NCBI RefSeq assembly: GCF_900606115.1
Contig: NZ_UWPJ01000024.1
Location: 1 to 64,000, forward strand
Length of the DNA: 64,000 nt
DNA from: Pigmentiphaga humi
GTDB taxonomy: Bacteria; Pseudomonadota; Gammaproteobacteria; Burkholderiales; Burkholderiaceae_B
Reading direction: 5' to 3'
The notes below the pieces were generated by a model, which was not told the DNA's origin, made no database searches, and saw only the letters and a program-made list of their open reading frames with translations. The stretch's first letter is position 1. Every line of letters starts with the position of its first letter. This document shows, piece after piece, positions 8,400 through 17,377 of this stretch. The translations under genes were made by a program, and so were the position numbers.

Positions 8400-9161
8400 T
8401 TATCTTTTCGTGCGTGCCCGCAGGCGTTCGGTTTCAAGGGCCGATTCGATGGACGAGGCGGCCGAGAAGAGCTTGGACAGCACCGCCTGGCTGCGCCCCC
8501 CGGGCAGCCTGGACAGGGGAATGACCACGCTGAGGCTGCCCAGCACGCGCGCGCCGTCCAGCAGCGCCACCGCGATCCCCGCCAGCCCCGGATCGACCTC
8601 GCTGTGCGTCACGCAGGCCTTGGCCTGCTTGAGCGGCTCCAGCGCCGTGAGGAAGCCGTCGAAAGCCGCCGGGAAACCCGCCGCCTCGATGGCCTTGCGG
8701 TCCCGCTGCCACAACCGCTCCAGTTCGCCCTGCGGCAGGTGCGCCAGGATCACCTTGGAGGTCGCGCCGCGGTACAGCGGCATGGCGCGCCCGCGCTCGT
8801 AGCTCACCGGCGTCGCGGCATCCGTCGGCAGCTCCTGGTGGATGCACAGCACCTTGTCGCCATGGACCCTGCACAGCAGGATCGTGCCGCCGGTGTCGGC
8901 GGCCAGCCGCCGCAGCATCGAGCCGGAAGCCTGCAGCAGCGGATCGGCCAGCCGGATCTGCCGGTCCAGCTCGACGATCAGCGGCCCCAGCGCATAGCCC
9001 CGGTCCGCCACCCGCTCCAGCAGGCCGGCGGTCTCGAGCGCCTTGAGATCGCGGTAGATGCTCGCCCGCGACACGCCCAGTTCATCCATGAGCTGGGCCG
9101 GCTTGCGGACCGGATGGTCCAGGTCGAAAGACCCGAGGATGCGCAACAGTCGGTCTGACAT
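8400..9161 (-). CDS. IclR-family transcriptional regulator
   Basis: 253-residue regulator with an N-terminal winged HTH (RKPAQLMDELGVSRASIYRDLKALETAGLLER, about 19-50) and a C-terminal IclR effector domain (about 80-245: GTILLCRVHGDKVLCIHQ, then ERGRAMPLYRGATSKVILA and the SEVDPGLAGIAVAL segment). IclR proteins sense small aromatic or organic acids. It sits between the extradiol-like gene and the FAD hydroxylase gene in the same operon, so it probably controls that operon and itself. Confidence 0.92.
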   Translation of the reverse strand: MSDRLLRILGSFDLDHPVRKPAQLMDELGVSRASIYRDLKALETAGLLERVADRGYALGPLIVELDRQIRLADPLLQASGSMLRRLAADTGGTILLCRVHGDKVLCIHQELPTDAATPVSYERGRAMPLYRGATSKVILAHLPQGELERLWQRDRKAIEAAGFPAAFDGFLTALEPLKQAKACVTHSEVDPGLAGIAVALLDGARVLGSLSVVIPLSRLPGGRSQAVLSKLFSAASSIESALETERLRARTKR

Positions 9162-9168
9162 GGCCGGC

Positions 9169-9996
9169 TCAATCGCGCATGATCGCCTTGCCCCATTGGT
9201 TCAGCGTGCGCTCTTCGTGCACCCAGAGGCCAGTGGGCCGGTCCGGGGCGCAGACCTCGATCTCGGCCGAGATCTCGGCCAGGTTGCCGTCGGGATCGCG
9301 CACCATGAAAAACACGTCGTCGCCCGGGCCGTGGCGGCCGATGCCCCAGACGATGGTTTCGCGCACGGCCGCCATGTGGTCGCCCCAGTGCTTCATCGCA
9401 TCCCACGAGGTGGTCTCGAAGGATTGGTGGTCGAAGCCGGCCATGGGCGCGCGGAACAGCGCCAGGGCATGGTGCAGGCTCTCGGTGCGAAGAAAGCAGG
9501 CGCGCAGCACGCCCTCGTCGTCCTGCACGCGATCCGAAATCACGAAGCCCAGCACCTCGCCATAGAACGCCGCCATCGGCGCCGGGTCGAGCGTGCGCAG
9601 CGCGAAATGCTGCAGGTGGGCGGCGGGCAGCGCATCGGCCGCCAGCGCGGGGCGCTCGGGCGCGTGCATGAAGACGATCCGGTTGCCGTCCGGATCGCGC
9701 ACCGCCACGGCATCCTCGCAGGTCACCGGCAGGCGCGGCACCTCCGTGGCCACGCCCGCGGGCAGGCGGCCGCGGAAGGCTTCCCAACGCGCAGCATCGG
9801 CAAAAGCGTAGGCCGCATAGACCAGTTGGTTCGCAGGACCCGGCGAGACCAGCAGCAGACGCCCCTCGGCTTCGCAGATCCAGGTCTCGCCATCCTGGCG
9901 GGGAGCCATCCCGTGGCTGCGCTCATAGAACGCGGCCAGTTTCTGGGGATCGGGTGAGGTCAGATGCAAATGATGAAGTGCGCAGCCCAGTTCCAT
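9169..9996 (-). CDS. Two-domain VOC protein, type I extradiol ring-cleavage dioxygenase-like
   Basis: 275 residues with two vicinal-oxygen-chelate domains. The C-terminal domain keeps the candidate Fe(II) ligands of type I extradiol dioxygenases: His in AHLQHFALRTLD, His in GFDHQSFETTS and Glu in DGNLAEISAE, a triad of the BphC/catechol 2,3-dioxygenase kind. It would open a catechol ring next to the diol. ATG 9996 is preferred (GGAGA 6 nt upstream; the family N-terminus LHHLHLTSPDPQKLAAFYE follows) over an ATG 11 codons earlier. First gene of the operon with the IclR regulator and the FAD hydroxylase, a natural hydroxylation-then-cleavage pair. Confidence 0.85.
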   Translation of the reverse strand: MELGCALHHLHLTSPDPQKLAAFYERSHGMAPRQDGETWICEAEGRLLLVSPGPANQLVYAAYAFADAARWEAFRGRLPAGVATEVPRLPVTCEDAVAVRDPDGNRIVFMHAPERPALAADALPAAHLQHFALRTLDPAPMAAFYGEVLGFVISDRVQDDEGVLRACFLRTESLHHALALFRAPMAGFDHQSFETTSWDAMKHWGDHMAAVRETIVWGIGRHGPGDDVFFMVRDPDGNLAEISAEIEVCAPDRPTGLWVHEERTLNQWGKAIMRD

Positions 9997-10151
9997 GTCG
10001 GTCTCCGATGGATTTCTCGATGGCTGCAACTATCGGCGCTGGGCCATGATGCGTCAACGCATTTTCTCACCGGCTGAGACAAACCCGTAGGCCAAGACTG
10101 GGCGGCCAAGCCGTTTCCAGGGCTCTGCCGGGCGGCGGCCCGTACTGCGGA

Positions 10152-10182
10152 TCATTGCCCCATGGCCGGCACGGGGCAATGA
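10152..10182. other. 10-bp stem-loop downstream of a Bug gene
   Basis: Perfect inverted repeat TCATTGCCCC (10152-10161) and GGGGCAATGA (10173-10182) with an 11-nt loop. It lies 24 bp beyond the stop of the leftward Bug gene at 10207. There is no U-run, so it is a weak terminator candidate or an mRNA 3'-end stabiliser. It marks the left edge of the 10.2-20.3 kb catabolic cluster. Confidence 0.45.
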
Positions 10183-10206
10183 CGCAAGGCGATGCCGACC
10201 CAATGC

Positions 10207-11184
10207 TCAGTCGGCCGTCACCCCGGTCGCCTTGACCACTGCGCCCCATCGGGCGATTTCTTCCTTCATGAAAGCACCGAACGCCTGGGGCGTGCTCGGG
10301 GCGACTTCGAACTGCATTTCTTCGAGCTTGGCCTTCACATCGGGCATCTGCAGAATCCTCGTCAACTCGGCGTGGTAACGCCGGACGACGTCGGGAGACG
10401 TCCCGGAGCGAACGAGGAAGCCGATCCAGGCTATCGCCTCGAAGTCCTTAAAGCCGCTTTCAATCATCGTCGGCACATCAGGCGTCGCTGCAACACGCTG
10501 CCTTCCGGACGACGCAATCAGCCGCAGCCTGCCGCTGGGGACGTAGGGCAACGCATTTCCCGGCACAAGGAAAGCTGCCTTGACATTCCCGGCGACCAGG
10601 TCGGTAAGCGCGGGTCCCGCGCCTCGATACGGAACGTGCGTCATCTGCAAGCCGGCCGAGGCGCGGAACATCTCCATCGTGAGATGCGACGCGCCGCCAG
10701 TCCCTACCGATGCGTACGGAAGGCCCGGGTTCGCTTTGACGTACGCGACGAAGTCTTCGACCGAGCGCACGGGCAACGAAGGATGCACCACGAGATACTG
10801 AGACGTCGAAACGCCCATGGTCACCGGAGAGAAATCCCTGACGGGGTCGTAGGGAAGGTTCTTGAACAAGGTATTGTTCACCACCAGCGGGGCATTGACT
10901 CCGACCAGCAAGAGAGAGCCGTCCTGCGGACCCTTGGCTACGTGATCGGTTGCTATGTTTCCCCCTACACCGGGCCTGCTATCCACGATCACCGTTGTGG
11001 ACAGCGCCTGCGCCAGCTTCGGTGCGACGAGGCGCCCAAGCACGTCGGCGGTGCCGCCGGCCATCGGCACGACTACGTTGATCTGCCGAGGTGGAAACGC
11101 CGGCTGGCTTCTCGCCGCGAAACTCGCGAACAACGCGACGAGAAGCGGCACGACAAGAATCTTGCTCGAGGACAATGTGTTCAT
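10207..11184 (-). CDS. Bug-family periplasmic substrate-binding protein
   Basis: 325-residue Bug (TctC-type) extracytoplasmic receptor, the soluble part of tripartite tricarboxylate transporters that binds organic acids. Signal peptide MNTLSSSKILVVPLLVALFA, then the family start PPRQINVVVPMAGGTADVLGR, the DSRPGVGGNIATDHVAKG segment and the VPYRGAGPALTDLVAGNV loop that usually lines the ligand pocket. ATG 11184 is chosen over one five codons upstream because GGAG lies 10 nt before it. Last gene of the leftward arm (Rieske oxygenase, aldehyde dehydrogenase, Bug). No membrane components (TctA/TctB) lie in the window. Confidence 0.92.
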   Translation of the reverse strand: MNTLSSSKILVVPLLVALFASFAARSQPAFPPRQINVVVPMAGGTADVLGRLVAPKLAQALSTTVIVDSRPGVGGNIATDHVAKGPQDGSLLLVGVNAPLVVNNTLFKNLPYDPVRDFSPVTMGVSTSQYLVVHPSLPVRSVEDFVAYVKANPGLPYASVGTGGASHLTMEMFRASAGLQMTHVPYRGAGPALTDLVAGNVKAAFLVPGNALPYVPSGRLRLIASSGRQRVAATPDVPTMIESGFKDFEAIAWIGFLVRSGTSPDVVRRYHAELTRILQMPDVKAKLEEMQFEVAPSTPQAFGAFMKEEIARWGAVVKATGVTAD

Positions 11185-11292
11185 GATGCGGGACTCCATC
11201 GTATTGAGCGTGCTCGGCGAGTCGGAGTCGATCTCGCCGCAGTTGTTATCCTGGTTATTCGCCGGGCTGACAGGCCTTGGGGGCCAGCGTAC

Positions 11293-12774
11293 TTACGGCG
11301 ATTGCTCGAATGACGTGATGGTCTGGCTGTGCAAGTACTCACGGATTCCCTGCAAGCCCGACTTTCTGCCCATCCCGCTTTGCTTTACGCCGCCATAAGG
11401 CGCACGATGGTTGATGGCGAGAATGCCGTGGCTATTGATCCAGACTTGTCCGGACTCGATCCGCCGGGCTACTTCGATGGCCTCTTCCACATCCCGTCCC
11501 CAGACGGATCCACCAAGGCCAAAGCAGGTTGCGTTCGACCTGCCGATCGCCTCGTCGATGCTGTCGAACGTGCCGACGGGGACTGCTGGACAGAACTGCT
11601 CCTCCATCACGAGCCGCGCGTCGTCGGCCAGATCGGTGACCAGCGTGGGCCGCATGAAGTAGCCGTCATCGAATACCCCGGCGTCCAAGACGGTGCCCAG
11701 TTCGGACACGCTGGCGCCGCGCGTTTCGGCATCGAGAACCAGCTCTCTTGCGCGCGACAGGCCGGCCTTGCTGTGCAGCGGACCAAGCGTCACTTGCGGC
11801 AGCAGGCCGTCGCCGACGACCAGCTCGTCGATCGCCGCAGAGAATTTTTCAAGGAATTCATCCTTGCGGGATCTATGCACGTAATAGCGCTTGATCGCCA
11901 TGCATACCTGGCCGGACATCATGAATGTCGCCGTCATCATTCGCGCGATCGCCGCCTGATCGAGCACTACGTCTTTCAGCAGGATGGCGGGATCGTTGCC
12001 CCCCAGTTCGAGCGTCAAGCCCTTGATGGTTTGAGCGGCGTTCGACATGATGTGCCTGGCGGCGGGAATGCTGCCGGTGAACCCGATCTTCCCGACATCC
12101 GCGTGCGTCGTGAGCGCATCGCCGATCTCGCCAGGCAAACCCGTCACGACGTTAATAATTCCCGGCGGCAGGCTTTCGGCGAACCGGCGGACAGAATCGA
12201 TCAAGGTGAGAGGACATGATTCCGGCGGTTTCAGAACGACGCCGTTTCCGGCCAGGAGCGCGGCGACGACCTGCGTGAACGCCAGAATGTCCGGCGAATT
12301 CCAGGGCACGATCGATACGACCACGCCATAGGGCCTGGATGTCACTATCGTGCGGCCCGTTTCGCACTGGACCCGATGCTCGGCGTCGAGTTCATCGGCG
12401 AACGAGAGCGCCACGCGCTGGCGCTTCGGCACGCTGACGAGCTCCGCGCGCGCCTGGGAGAACGGTTTGCCGTTCTCGCGAACGAAAACCTCCGCGCGGG
12501 CATCGACGTCCTCCTCCAGCTTTTTCAGCCCCGCTTCGAGCGCAAGCGCCCGCTGTTTGAAGGTGAGACCTTCCCAGGCGGGCTGTGCCTTCCTGGCCGC
12601 CGCCACGGCGGCATCGACCTGGGCCGGGGTGCCTCGAACGACCATACCGACGACTTCAGCAGGCCGTGCAGGATTGCGAACTTCGAGCCGATCGGAACTG
12701 GCGATCTCCTTTCCGCCTATCAGCAGATTAGCGACTATCGGCTCTCGATGACGAGCAGCTTGATCAAGCATCAT
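11293..12774 (-). CDS. NAD(P)-dependent aldehyde dehydrogenase
   Basis: Predicted 493-residue aldehyde dehydrogenase that oxidises an aldehyde to its acid. Signature residues are present: PWNSPD (cofactor-binding loop), the general-base Glu in GLTLELGGNDPAI, the nucleophilic Cys in MMSGQVCMAIKRYY, and GGVKQSGMGR near the C-terminus. The open frame begins at a TTG at 12795, but ATG 12774 (followed by another ATG) with TGGAAA upstream is a better start. It lies 22 bp downstream of the Rieske oxygenase. With the ThDP enzyme of the other arm it could form a 2-oxo-acid to aldehyde to acid step; that pairing is inferred. Confidence 0.9.
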   Translation of the reverse strand: MMLDQAARHREPIVANLLIGGKEIASSDRLEVRNPARPAEVVGMVVRGTPAQVDAAVAAARKAQPAWEGLTFKQRALALEAGLKKLEEDVDARAEVFVRENGKPFSQARAELVSVPKRQRVALSFADELDAEHRVQCETGRTIVTSRPYGVVVSIVPWNSPDILAFTQVVAALLAGNGVVLKPPESCPLTLIDSVRRFAESLPPGIINVVTGLPGEIGDALTTHADVGKIGFTGSIPAARHIMSNAAQTIKGLTLELGGNDPAILLKDVVLDQAAIARMMTATFMMSGQVCMAIKRYYVHRSRKDEFLEKFSAAIDELVVGDGLLPQVTLGPLHSKAGLSRARELVLDAETRGASVSELGTVLDAGVFDDGYFMRPTLVTDLADDARLVMEEQFCPAVPVGTFDSIDEAIGRSNATCFGLGGSVWGRDVEEAIEVARRIESGQVWINSHGILAINHRAPYGGVKQSGMGRKSGLQGIREYLHSQTITSFEQSP

Positions 12775-12796
12775 GGTTTTCCAGGTTGGTTTCAAG

Positions 12797-14065
12797 TCAA
12801 ACGCTGAAAACGGGCTTTTCCAGCGATGTCAAAGCATCTTTGGCCCATTCCTCCGCCTTCGCGCCGCGATCCAGGAGCACCGATGCTGCGCGAACACGCT
12901 GCGACATCGCATCCAGCGCCGGAGGTTCGGCGCCGCCGTCGAGCTCTCGCGCCGCCCGCGCCAGCATCCTGCGCGCCATGACGATGGCCCGGTCTGTGGC
13001 AACCAGGTGCTCCTTCGAATAATCCTGGATCGGACCCATGCTTTCTTGCAGCGAAGCATCCTGCACCGAGAACCCCTCCACCCCGCTGAAAGACATCTTG
13101 TCCTTCTGCGCCTTGCGGTCGACGAGCCAATCGTTGCTCGGGTTCGCCAACGGGACGAATGTGCCGGGGATGTACTTCACGTGGATGCCTTTGCCCTCTC
13201 TCATGGCTTGGAGCTCATCGTCAGGCAGCGGACGATCCGGCAGGAAGTTGATGCTCCACGCCCAGCAGCTCTCGTCGTCGATGGGAATCCACATGTGGCC
13301 GCCCAATGCATGAGGGCCGAACGGCGGGATCAAGGTAAACCACGGGAATATCCATTGCGTAATGCGCCAGTAGTGTGAGTCTTCTTCACCATTTCGCCGG
13401 CCGAAGATCGTCAAGCCGTGCGCGGCCTCTTCGATATCGAAAACGGCGTTCGTATCGGCTTTGATGTACTTGTTGGCCTCCGCCTGCCTGTGCATCGGGT
13501 CCTGGTCCAGTTCGAACCGATGAACCCAGGACGCATGCGTCGTGTCGATGCCTCCTTCCATTGCCTGCAGCCAGCCGCTTTCCTGATAGCGCTTGCTGAC
13601 GAACCGGTGGCTGGCCGGAACCATGCACCATTCGAGCTCCGGGGGCTCGGGCATCCGGTCGGACTGGCCCATATACGCCCACAGGACGTCGCCCCGCTCG
13701 ATACATGGATAGGACCTGATGTGCATCCTGTCTGCGAGATGCGGAACCGACGGCAACTCCATGCAGCGACCGTCGACGCCGAACTTCCAACCGTGATAAG
13801 AACAGCGAATCCCCCCCTCCTCGTTTCGGCCCAGAAAGAGCGAGACGCCACGATGCGCGCAGAACTCGTCCACCAGCCCTGGTCGACCGTCGGTGTCGCG
13901 AAAGGCGATCAGCTTCTCGCCAAGTATCTTCACCCGCACGGGTGGGCAATCAGGCTCCGCAATTTCCGATGCGAGCATCACCGGAACCCAGAATCGGCGC
14001 ATCAACTTGCCCATGGGTGTATCGGGACCCGTGCGCACCAACAGTTCTGCAGTCACCTTGTCCAT
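12797..14065 (-). CDS. Rieske non-heme iron oxygenase, phthalate 4,5-dioxygenase-like
   Basis: 422-residue oxygenase of the single-subunit VanA/phthalate 4,5-dioxygenase branch. The Rieske [2Fe-2S] ligands are in CAHRG (about 68-72) and CSYHGWKFG (about 87-95); the mononuclear Fe ligands are in GGIDTTHASWVH (D-x3-H-x4-H type). The opening GPDTPMGKLMRRFWVPVML is typical of this branch. ATG 14065 has GAGGA 6 nt upstream; the frame runs 22 codons further up into the promoter and operator DNA, so the longer form is rejected. These enzymes need a reductase supplying electrons, and none is encoded nearby. First gene of the leftward arm. Confidence 0.9.
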   Translation of the reverse strand: MDKVTAELLVRTGPDTPMGKLMRRFWVPVMLASEIAEPDCPPVRVKILGEKLIAFRDTDGRPGLVDEFCAHRGVSLFLGRNEEGGIRCSYHGWKFGVDGRCMELPSVPHLADRMHIRSYPCIERGDVLWAYMGQSDRMPEPPELEWCMVPASHRFVSKRYQESGWLQAMEGGIDTTHASWVHRFELDQDPMHRQAEANKYIKADTNAVFDIEEAAHGLTIFGRRNGEEDSHYWRITQWIFPWFTLIPPFGPHALGGHMWIPIDDESCWAWSINFLPDRPLPDDELQAMREGKGIHVKYIPGTFVPLANPSNDWLVDRKAQKDKMSFSGVEGFSVQDASLQESMGPIQDYSKEHLVATDRAIVMARRMLARAARELDGGAEPPALDAMSQRVRAASVLLDRGAKAEEWAKDALTSLEKPVFSV

Positions 14066-14114
14066 AAGTTCCTCAAAGAGTGGGAGAGTGGAGCAGCGAA
14101 CCAAGTCGCTTTTA

Positions 14115-14159
14115 TGTATGTATACATACAATATTAAACAGTGGCAAGACGATCGTCAA
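14115..14159 (-). promoter_or_regulatory. Promoter and 16-bp palindromic operator of the Rieske oxygenase arm
   Basis: On the minus strand, TTGACG (14159-14154), a 17-bp spacer and TAATAT (14136-14131) form a sigma70-type promoter. Immediately downstream of the -10 lies the perfect 16-bp palindrome TGTATGTATACATACA (14115-14130), where a bound repressor would block the start site. The gene starts 50 bp further on. The same half-site occupies the same place in the opposite promoter at 14242-14283. Confidence 0.65.
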
Positions 14160-14194
14160 TAAAATCAGCTCGGTGAATATCCATGAAAAACATT

Positions 14195-14211
14195 GATATG
14201 TATGGCATATC
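14195..14211. promoter_or_regulatory. Third inverted repeat in the divergent spacer
   Basis: GATATG-TATGG-CATATC lies midway between the two divergent promoters and contains TATGTATG, part of the half-site found in the two promoter operators. It could be an auxiliary operator allowing looping, or a site for another regulator. The rest of the 14066-14402 spacer is AT-rich and holds no gene. Confidence 0.35.
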
Positions 14212-14241
14212 CTATTCAAAAATGCTGATGTAACTTTCCGA

Positions 14242-14283
14242 TTGACAGAGCATCAACCCATCTTTATTGTATGTATGAATACG
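14242..14283 (+). promoter_or_regulatory. Promoter and operator of the monooxygenase-ThDP arm
   Basis: TTGACA (14242-14247), 17-bp spacer, TATTGT (14265-14270). Overlapping the -10 is TGTATGTATGAATACG (14268-14283), matching the 16-bp palindrome of the opposite promoter in all 8 bases of its first half and 5 of 8 in the second. The start codon at 14403 is about 120 nt downstream, leaving a long leader. Confidence 0.65.
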
Positions 14284-14402
14284 TTTAAACGCACGACCAC
14301 TAGCCAAACGGCCGAGTTCCGCATTGCCTCGGTTGCGTTGCCGGGGCAGACCGTGTGGATGAGGGTCGTTCGGACCGGTTTTAGAGAGCCTTACAGGAAA
14401 TC

Positions 14403-15596
14403 ATGAATACGAAGCTTCGCGTCACCATCATTGGAGCCGGCCTCGGCGGCCTGGTCGCGGCCATCGCGTCCAAACGCGCCGGATTCGAGGTCCGCGGTTT
14501 TGAACAAGCGAAGGCATTCGGCGAAGTCGGCGCCGGAATCCAGCTCGGGCCGAATGCGGTAAAAGTCCTGCGAGCGCTCGATCTCGAGCAAGGCCTGTTC
14601 GAGTTCGGCGCACAGCCTCGAAATCATGTTGCCCGCAGCTGGAAATCAGGACGCGAACTGTTTCGCTCGCCCACTCGGGATGCATGCGTAGAACAATTCG
14701 GGTCTCCCTTCTTCCAGGTGCAGCGCTCGGATCTCCACCAGCACCTGCACGGCGCGCTTCCCGATGACACGTTTCTGCTGAACAAGAAGATGACCGGGTT
14801 CACCCAGAGCGAGAACTCGGTCGTGGCGCGCTTTGACGATGGAACCGAGGTCGAATCCGACGTCCTCGTCGGTGCGGACGGCATCCATTCCACCGTCCGG
14901 AATGAGCTTCTAGGAGCGGGGAAGCCGCGCTACACGGGAGTCATTTGCTGGCGCGGCCAAGTCGACGCCTCCCGTTTGCCGTCCGACCTCATCCCTCCGG
15001 ATTCCTTGAACTGGATGGGGCCAGGCGGCTGTGTGGTGCACTATTTCGTGCGGCCGGGACGGCTGGTGAATTGGATCGCACATCGGCAAGTCGACGTCTG
15101 GGCGGACGAATCGTGGTCCAGGCCCGGCGACAAGAATGAGCTGCTGGAAGCCTTCACAGGATGGCACCCGTCGCTGCTGCAGATGTTCGAAGCCACGGAA
15201 ACCTGCTTCAAGTGGGCGCTGTTCGACCGCGATCCGCTTCCGACCTGGACCAAAGGCCGAGTCACGCTCCTTGGCGATAGCGCGCACCCCATGCTGCCTT
15301 TCTTTGCGCAAGGAGGCGCGATGGCGATGGAAGACGGCTACGTCCTTGCCCGGGCGCTCGCGCGCAATCCCGATCCGATTGCAGGTCTGCAAGCCTATGA
15401 GGCGCTGCGGAAAGAAAGATCCACGCGCGTGCAGCTCAGTTCACGGGCGCGCGCCGATTCTATTCAAACGACTTCGCGGCTGGCCCAGGTCAAGCGCGAC
15501 ATCGGATTCAAGGTCGATCAATGGTTGCGTCCCGCAGGGGCCATCCGGCGCGCCGATTGGATCTACGGCTACGACGCGACGGCGGTGTCCGCATGA
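14403..15596 (+). CDS. FAD-dependent monooxygenase, salicylate/3-hydroxybenzoate hydroxylase-like
   Basis: 397-residue class A flavin monooxygenase of the salicylate 1-hydroxylase, 3-hydroxybenzoate 6-hydroxylase and 6-hydroxynicotinate 3-monooxygenase group. FAD motifs: VTIIGAGLGGLVAAIASKRAG (residues 7-27), EVGAGIQLGPNAVKVLRAL (41-59), DG motif LVGADGIHSTVR, and GD motif LLGDSAHPMLPFFAQGGAMAMED. It would hydroxylate, possibly decarboxylate, an aromatic or N-heteroaromatic acid. AGGA sits 6 nt before the ATG. Its stop overlaps the start of the ThDP enzyme (ATGA), so the two are translationally coupled. First gene of the rightward arm. Confidence 0.88.
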   Translation: MNTKLRVTIIGAGLGGLVAAIASKRAGFEVRGFEQAKAFGEVGAGIQLGPNAVKVLRALDLEQGLFEFGAQPRNHVARSWKSGRELFRSPTRDACVEQFGSPFFQVQRSDLHQHLHGALPDDTFLLNKKMTGFTQSENSVVARFDDGTEVESDVLVGADGIHSTVRNELLGAGKPRYTGVICWRGQVDASRLPSDLIPPDSLNWMGPGGCVVHYFVRPGRLVNWIAHRQVDVWADESWSRPGDKNELLEAFTGWHPSLLQMFEATETCFKWALFDRDPLPTWTKGRVTLLGDSAHPMLPFFAQGGAMAMEDGYVLARALARNPDPIAGLQAYEALRKERSTRVQLSSRARADSIQTTSRLAQVKRDIGFKVDQWLRPAGAIRRADWIYGYDATAVSA

Positions 15597-17350
15597 ACGC
15601 GCGCCTGTCGTATTCGAGAGAGCTTGTCGAAGTGCCCGAAGGGGATGCAGGCGATGCCATCGTCGCGGCCCTGGCAGCGGGTGGAGTCGACTATGTGTTC
15701 TTCACGTCGGGGTCGGAAATCTGCTTCTATCAAGAAGCGATCGCCAAGGCCAGGGCAACCGGCCGCCCGGCGCCGAAGCTGATCGTCATGACGCACGAGC
15801 ACGCCAGTTTGAATGCCGCGCTCGGGTACAGCGCCGTGACGGGCAAACCTTCTGCGACGGCGGCTCATGTAGACGCCGGAACCTTGCATCATGGCGCTGC
15901 AATCCACACCACAATGCATGCGCACCTGCCCATCATCATGACGGCGGGCTTTCCTCCCACCAGCGCAACGGGATCCACGCGGGCGGCCAGAAACACCGGT
16001 GCGCACCTGTGGCTGCAGGAGACCTTCGACCAGCACTCGGTCGTCCGCCAGTACGTAAAATGGGATCACCAACTGAAGGGGCATGACGATCCCGGCCTCC
16101 AGGTAAGCCGCGCGATTCAAGTGGCGACGTCCGAGCCTTGCGGGCCCGTCTATCTTTCGGTGGCTCCCGAGGTCTCGATGGCTGCCAGGCAGGCGAGCAG
16201 CTTTCCCAGCGCCCGGGCGCTGGGAGCCGCGACACCGCCCGCGCCGGATCCGGATGGAATCGAAGAGATCGTCGCAAGAATTCTTGCTGCGGAGCGTCCC
16301 TGTCTGATCGTCTCCGGCTCGGGGCGAAATCCCGCGACCGTCCCGGAACTGGTGTCTCTGTGCGAGCTGCTGGGGCTGCGCGTCGTTCACGGGGCGACGC
16401 AAAGCTATCTGAGCTTCCCTTTGGCGCACCCGTTGATGCAGATCGAGTCCGATCTGCGGAATTGCGACGTGGCCGTAGTGCTGGAGACCGACGTTCCGTG
16501 GATGCCTGGAGAGCGGGCGCCGGGTGGCGATGCGTGGGTCGCCGTTCTCGGCCTCGATCCCATCAAGGGCAAGATTCCCACGTACGAGTTCACGGCCGAT
16601 ATGCGGCTTACCAGCGACTCGCTTCGCGCCATCCGGGCCCTTCGGGCGGAGGCGGACAGAACCATGACGCAGCGTGACCGCGATCGCGCCGCGTCGCGGC
16701 GAGAAGCTGCGGGGCAGGAGTCGAATGCGCAAAGAGAGGCCTTGTCCAGACTCGTACCGCCGGTCGAACCCGGCGCTCCCATTCACCCCTTGCATGTCAG
16801 CCAGGCGCTTGGCGAGTTGCTGAGCAGGGACTCGATCGTCTTTGACGACACCCTGCCCCACAACCGGATCCATCAGTTTCTTCGCAACGACGCGCCAGGC
16901 AGCTTCTTTCACACGCCGGGCACCAGCGGCGGCTGGGCGGCCGGGGCGGCATTCGGGGCCAGCCTGGGCGCGCCCGGAAAAGACATCGTGGCGATAACAG
17001 GCGACGGTTTCTACATGTTCTCGACACCGACGCCGGCTCTTTGGGCCGGCGTCCGGTACGCAGCACCGTTCCTGACGGTGGTCTACCAGAACCGAAGCTG
17101 GGCTACGGGCACAGTGCGGCTGGCGTCCATGTACCCCGATGGCCACGCACTGAAGGCCGACTGTGACGGCGGTTACTTCGATCCTCCGATGGATTTCGCG
17201 CTGGAGGCCGAGTCTGCGGGCGCGTACGGCGAGAACGTCCGCGAAGCATTTCAACTCAAGCCGGCGCTGGAGCGTGGCCTGAGGGCCGTCAGGAGCGGCA
17301 GACCCGCGGTGATTTCCGTTTGGCTGCCACGCCACCTGCACAAAGATTAA
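15593..17350 (+). CDS. ThDP-dependent enzyme, acetolactate synthase/decarboxylase superfamily
   Basis: Predicted 585-residue thiamine-diphosphate enzyme with the three-domain plan of acetolactate synthase and 2-oxo-acid decarboxylases. The cofactor-activating Glu is in MTHEHASLNAALGYS (about 62-76); the ThDP/Mg motif is GDGFYMFSTPTPALW followed by VVYQNRSW (about 463-500). The start is ATG 15593, overlapping the monooxygenase stop as ATGA; a longer frame from 15521 lies inside the monooxygenase gene and is rejected. It probably breaks a C-C bond next to a carbonyl of a catabolic intermediate. The aldehyde dehydrogenase of the opposite arm is a candidate partner. Reaction and substrate unknown. 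Confidence 0.82.
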   Translation: MNARLSYSRELVEVPEGDAGDAIVAALAAGGVDYVFFTSGSEICFYQEAIAKARATGRPAPKLIVMTHEHASLNAALGYSAVTGKPSATAAHVDAGTLHHGAAIHTTMHAHLPIIMTAGFPPTSATGSTRAARNTGAHLWLQETFDQHSVVRQYVKWDHQLKGHDDPGLQVSRAIQVATSEPCGPVYLSVAPEVSMAARQASSFPSARALGAATPPAPDPDGIEEIVARILAAERPCLIVSGSGRNPATVPELVSLCELLGLRVVHGATQSYLSFPLAHPLMQIESDLRNCDVAVVLETDVPWMPGERAPGGDAWVAVLGLDPIKGKIPTYEFTADMRLTSDSLRAIRALRAEADRTMTQRDRDRAASRREAAGQESNAQREALSRLVPPVEPGAPIHPLHVSQALGELLSRDSIVFDDTLPHNRIHQFLRNDAPGSFFHTPGTSGGWAAGAAFGASLGAPGKDIVAITGDGFYMFSTPTPALWAGVRYAAPFLTVVYQNRSWATGTVRLASMYPDGHALKADCDGGYFDPPMDFALEAESAGAYGENVREAFQLKPALERGLRAVRSGRPAVISVWLPRHLHKD

Positions 17351-17377
17351 CTCCCCCCACGAACCAGGACTGACATC

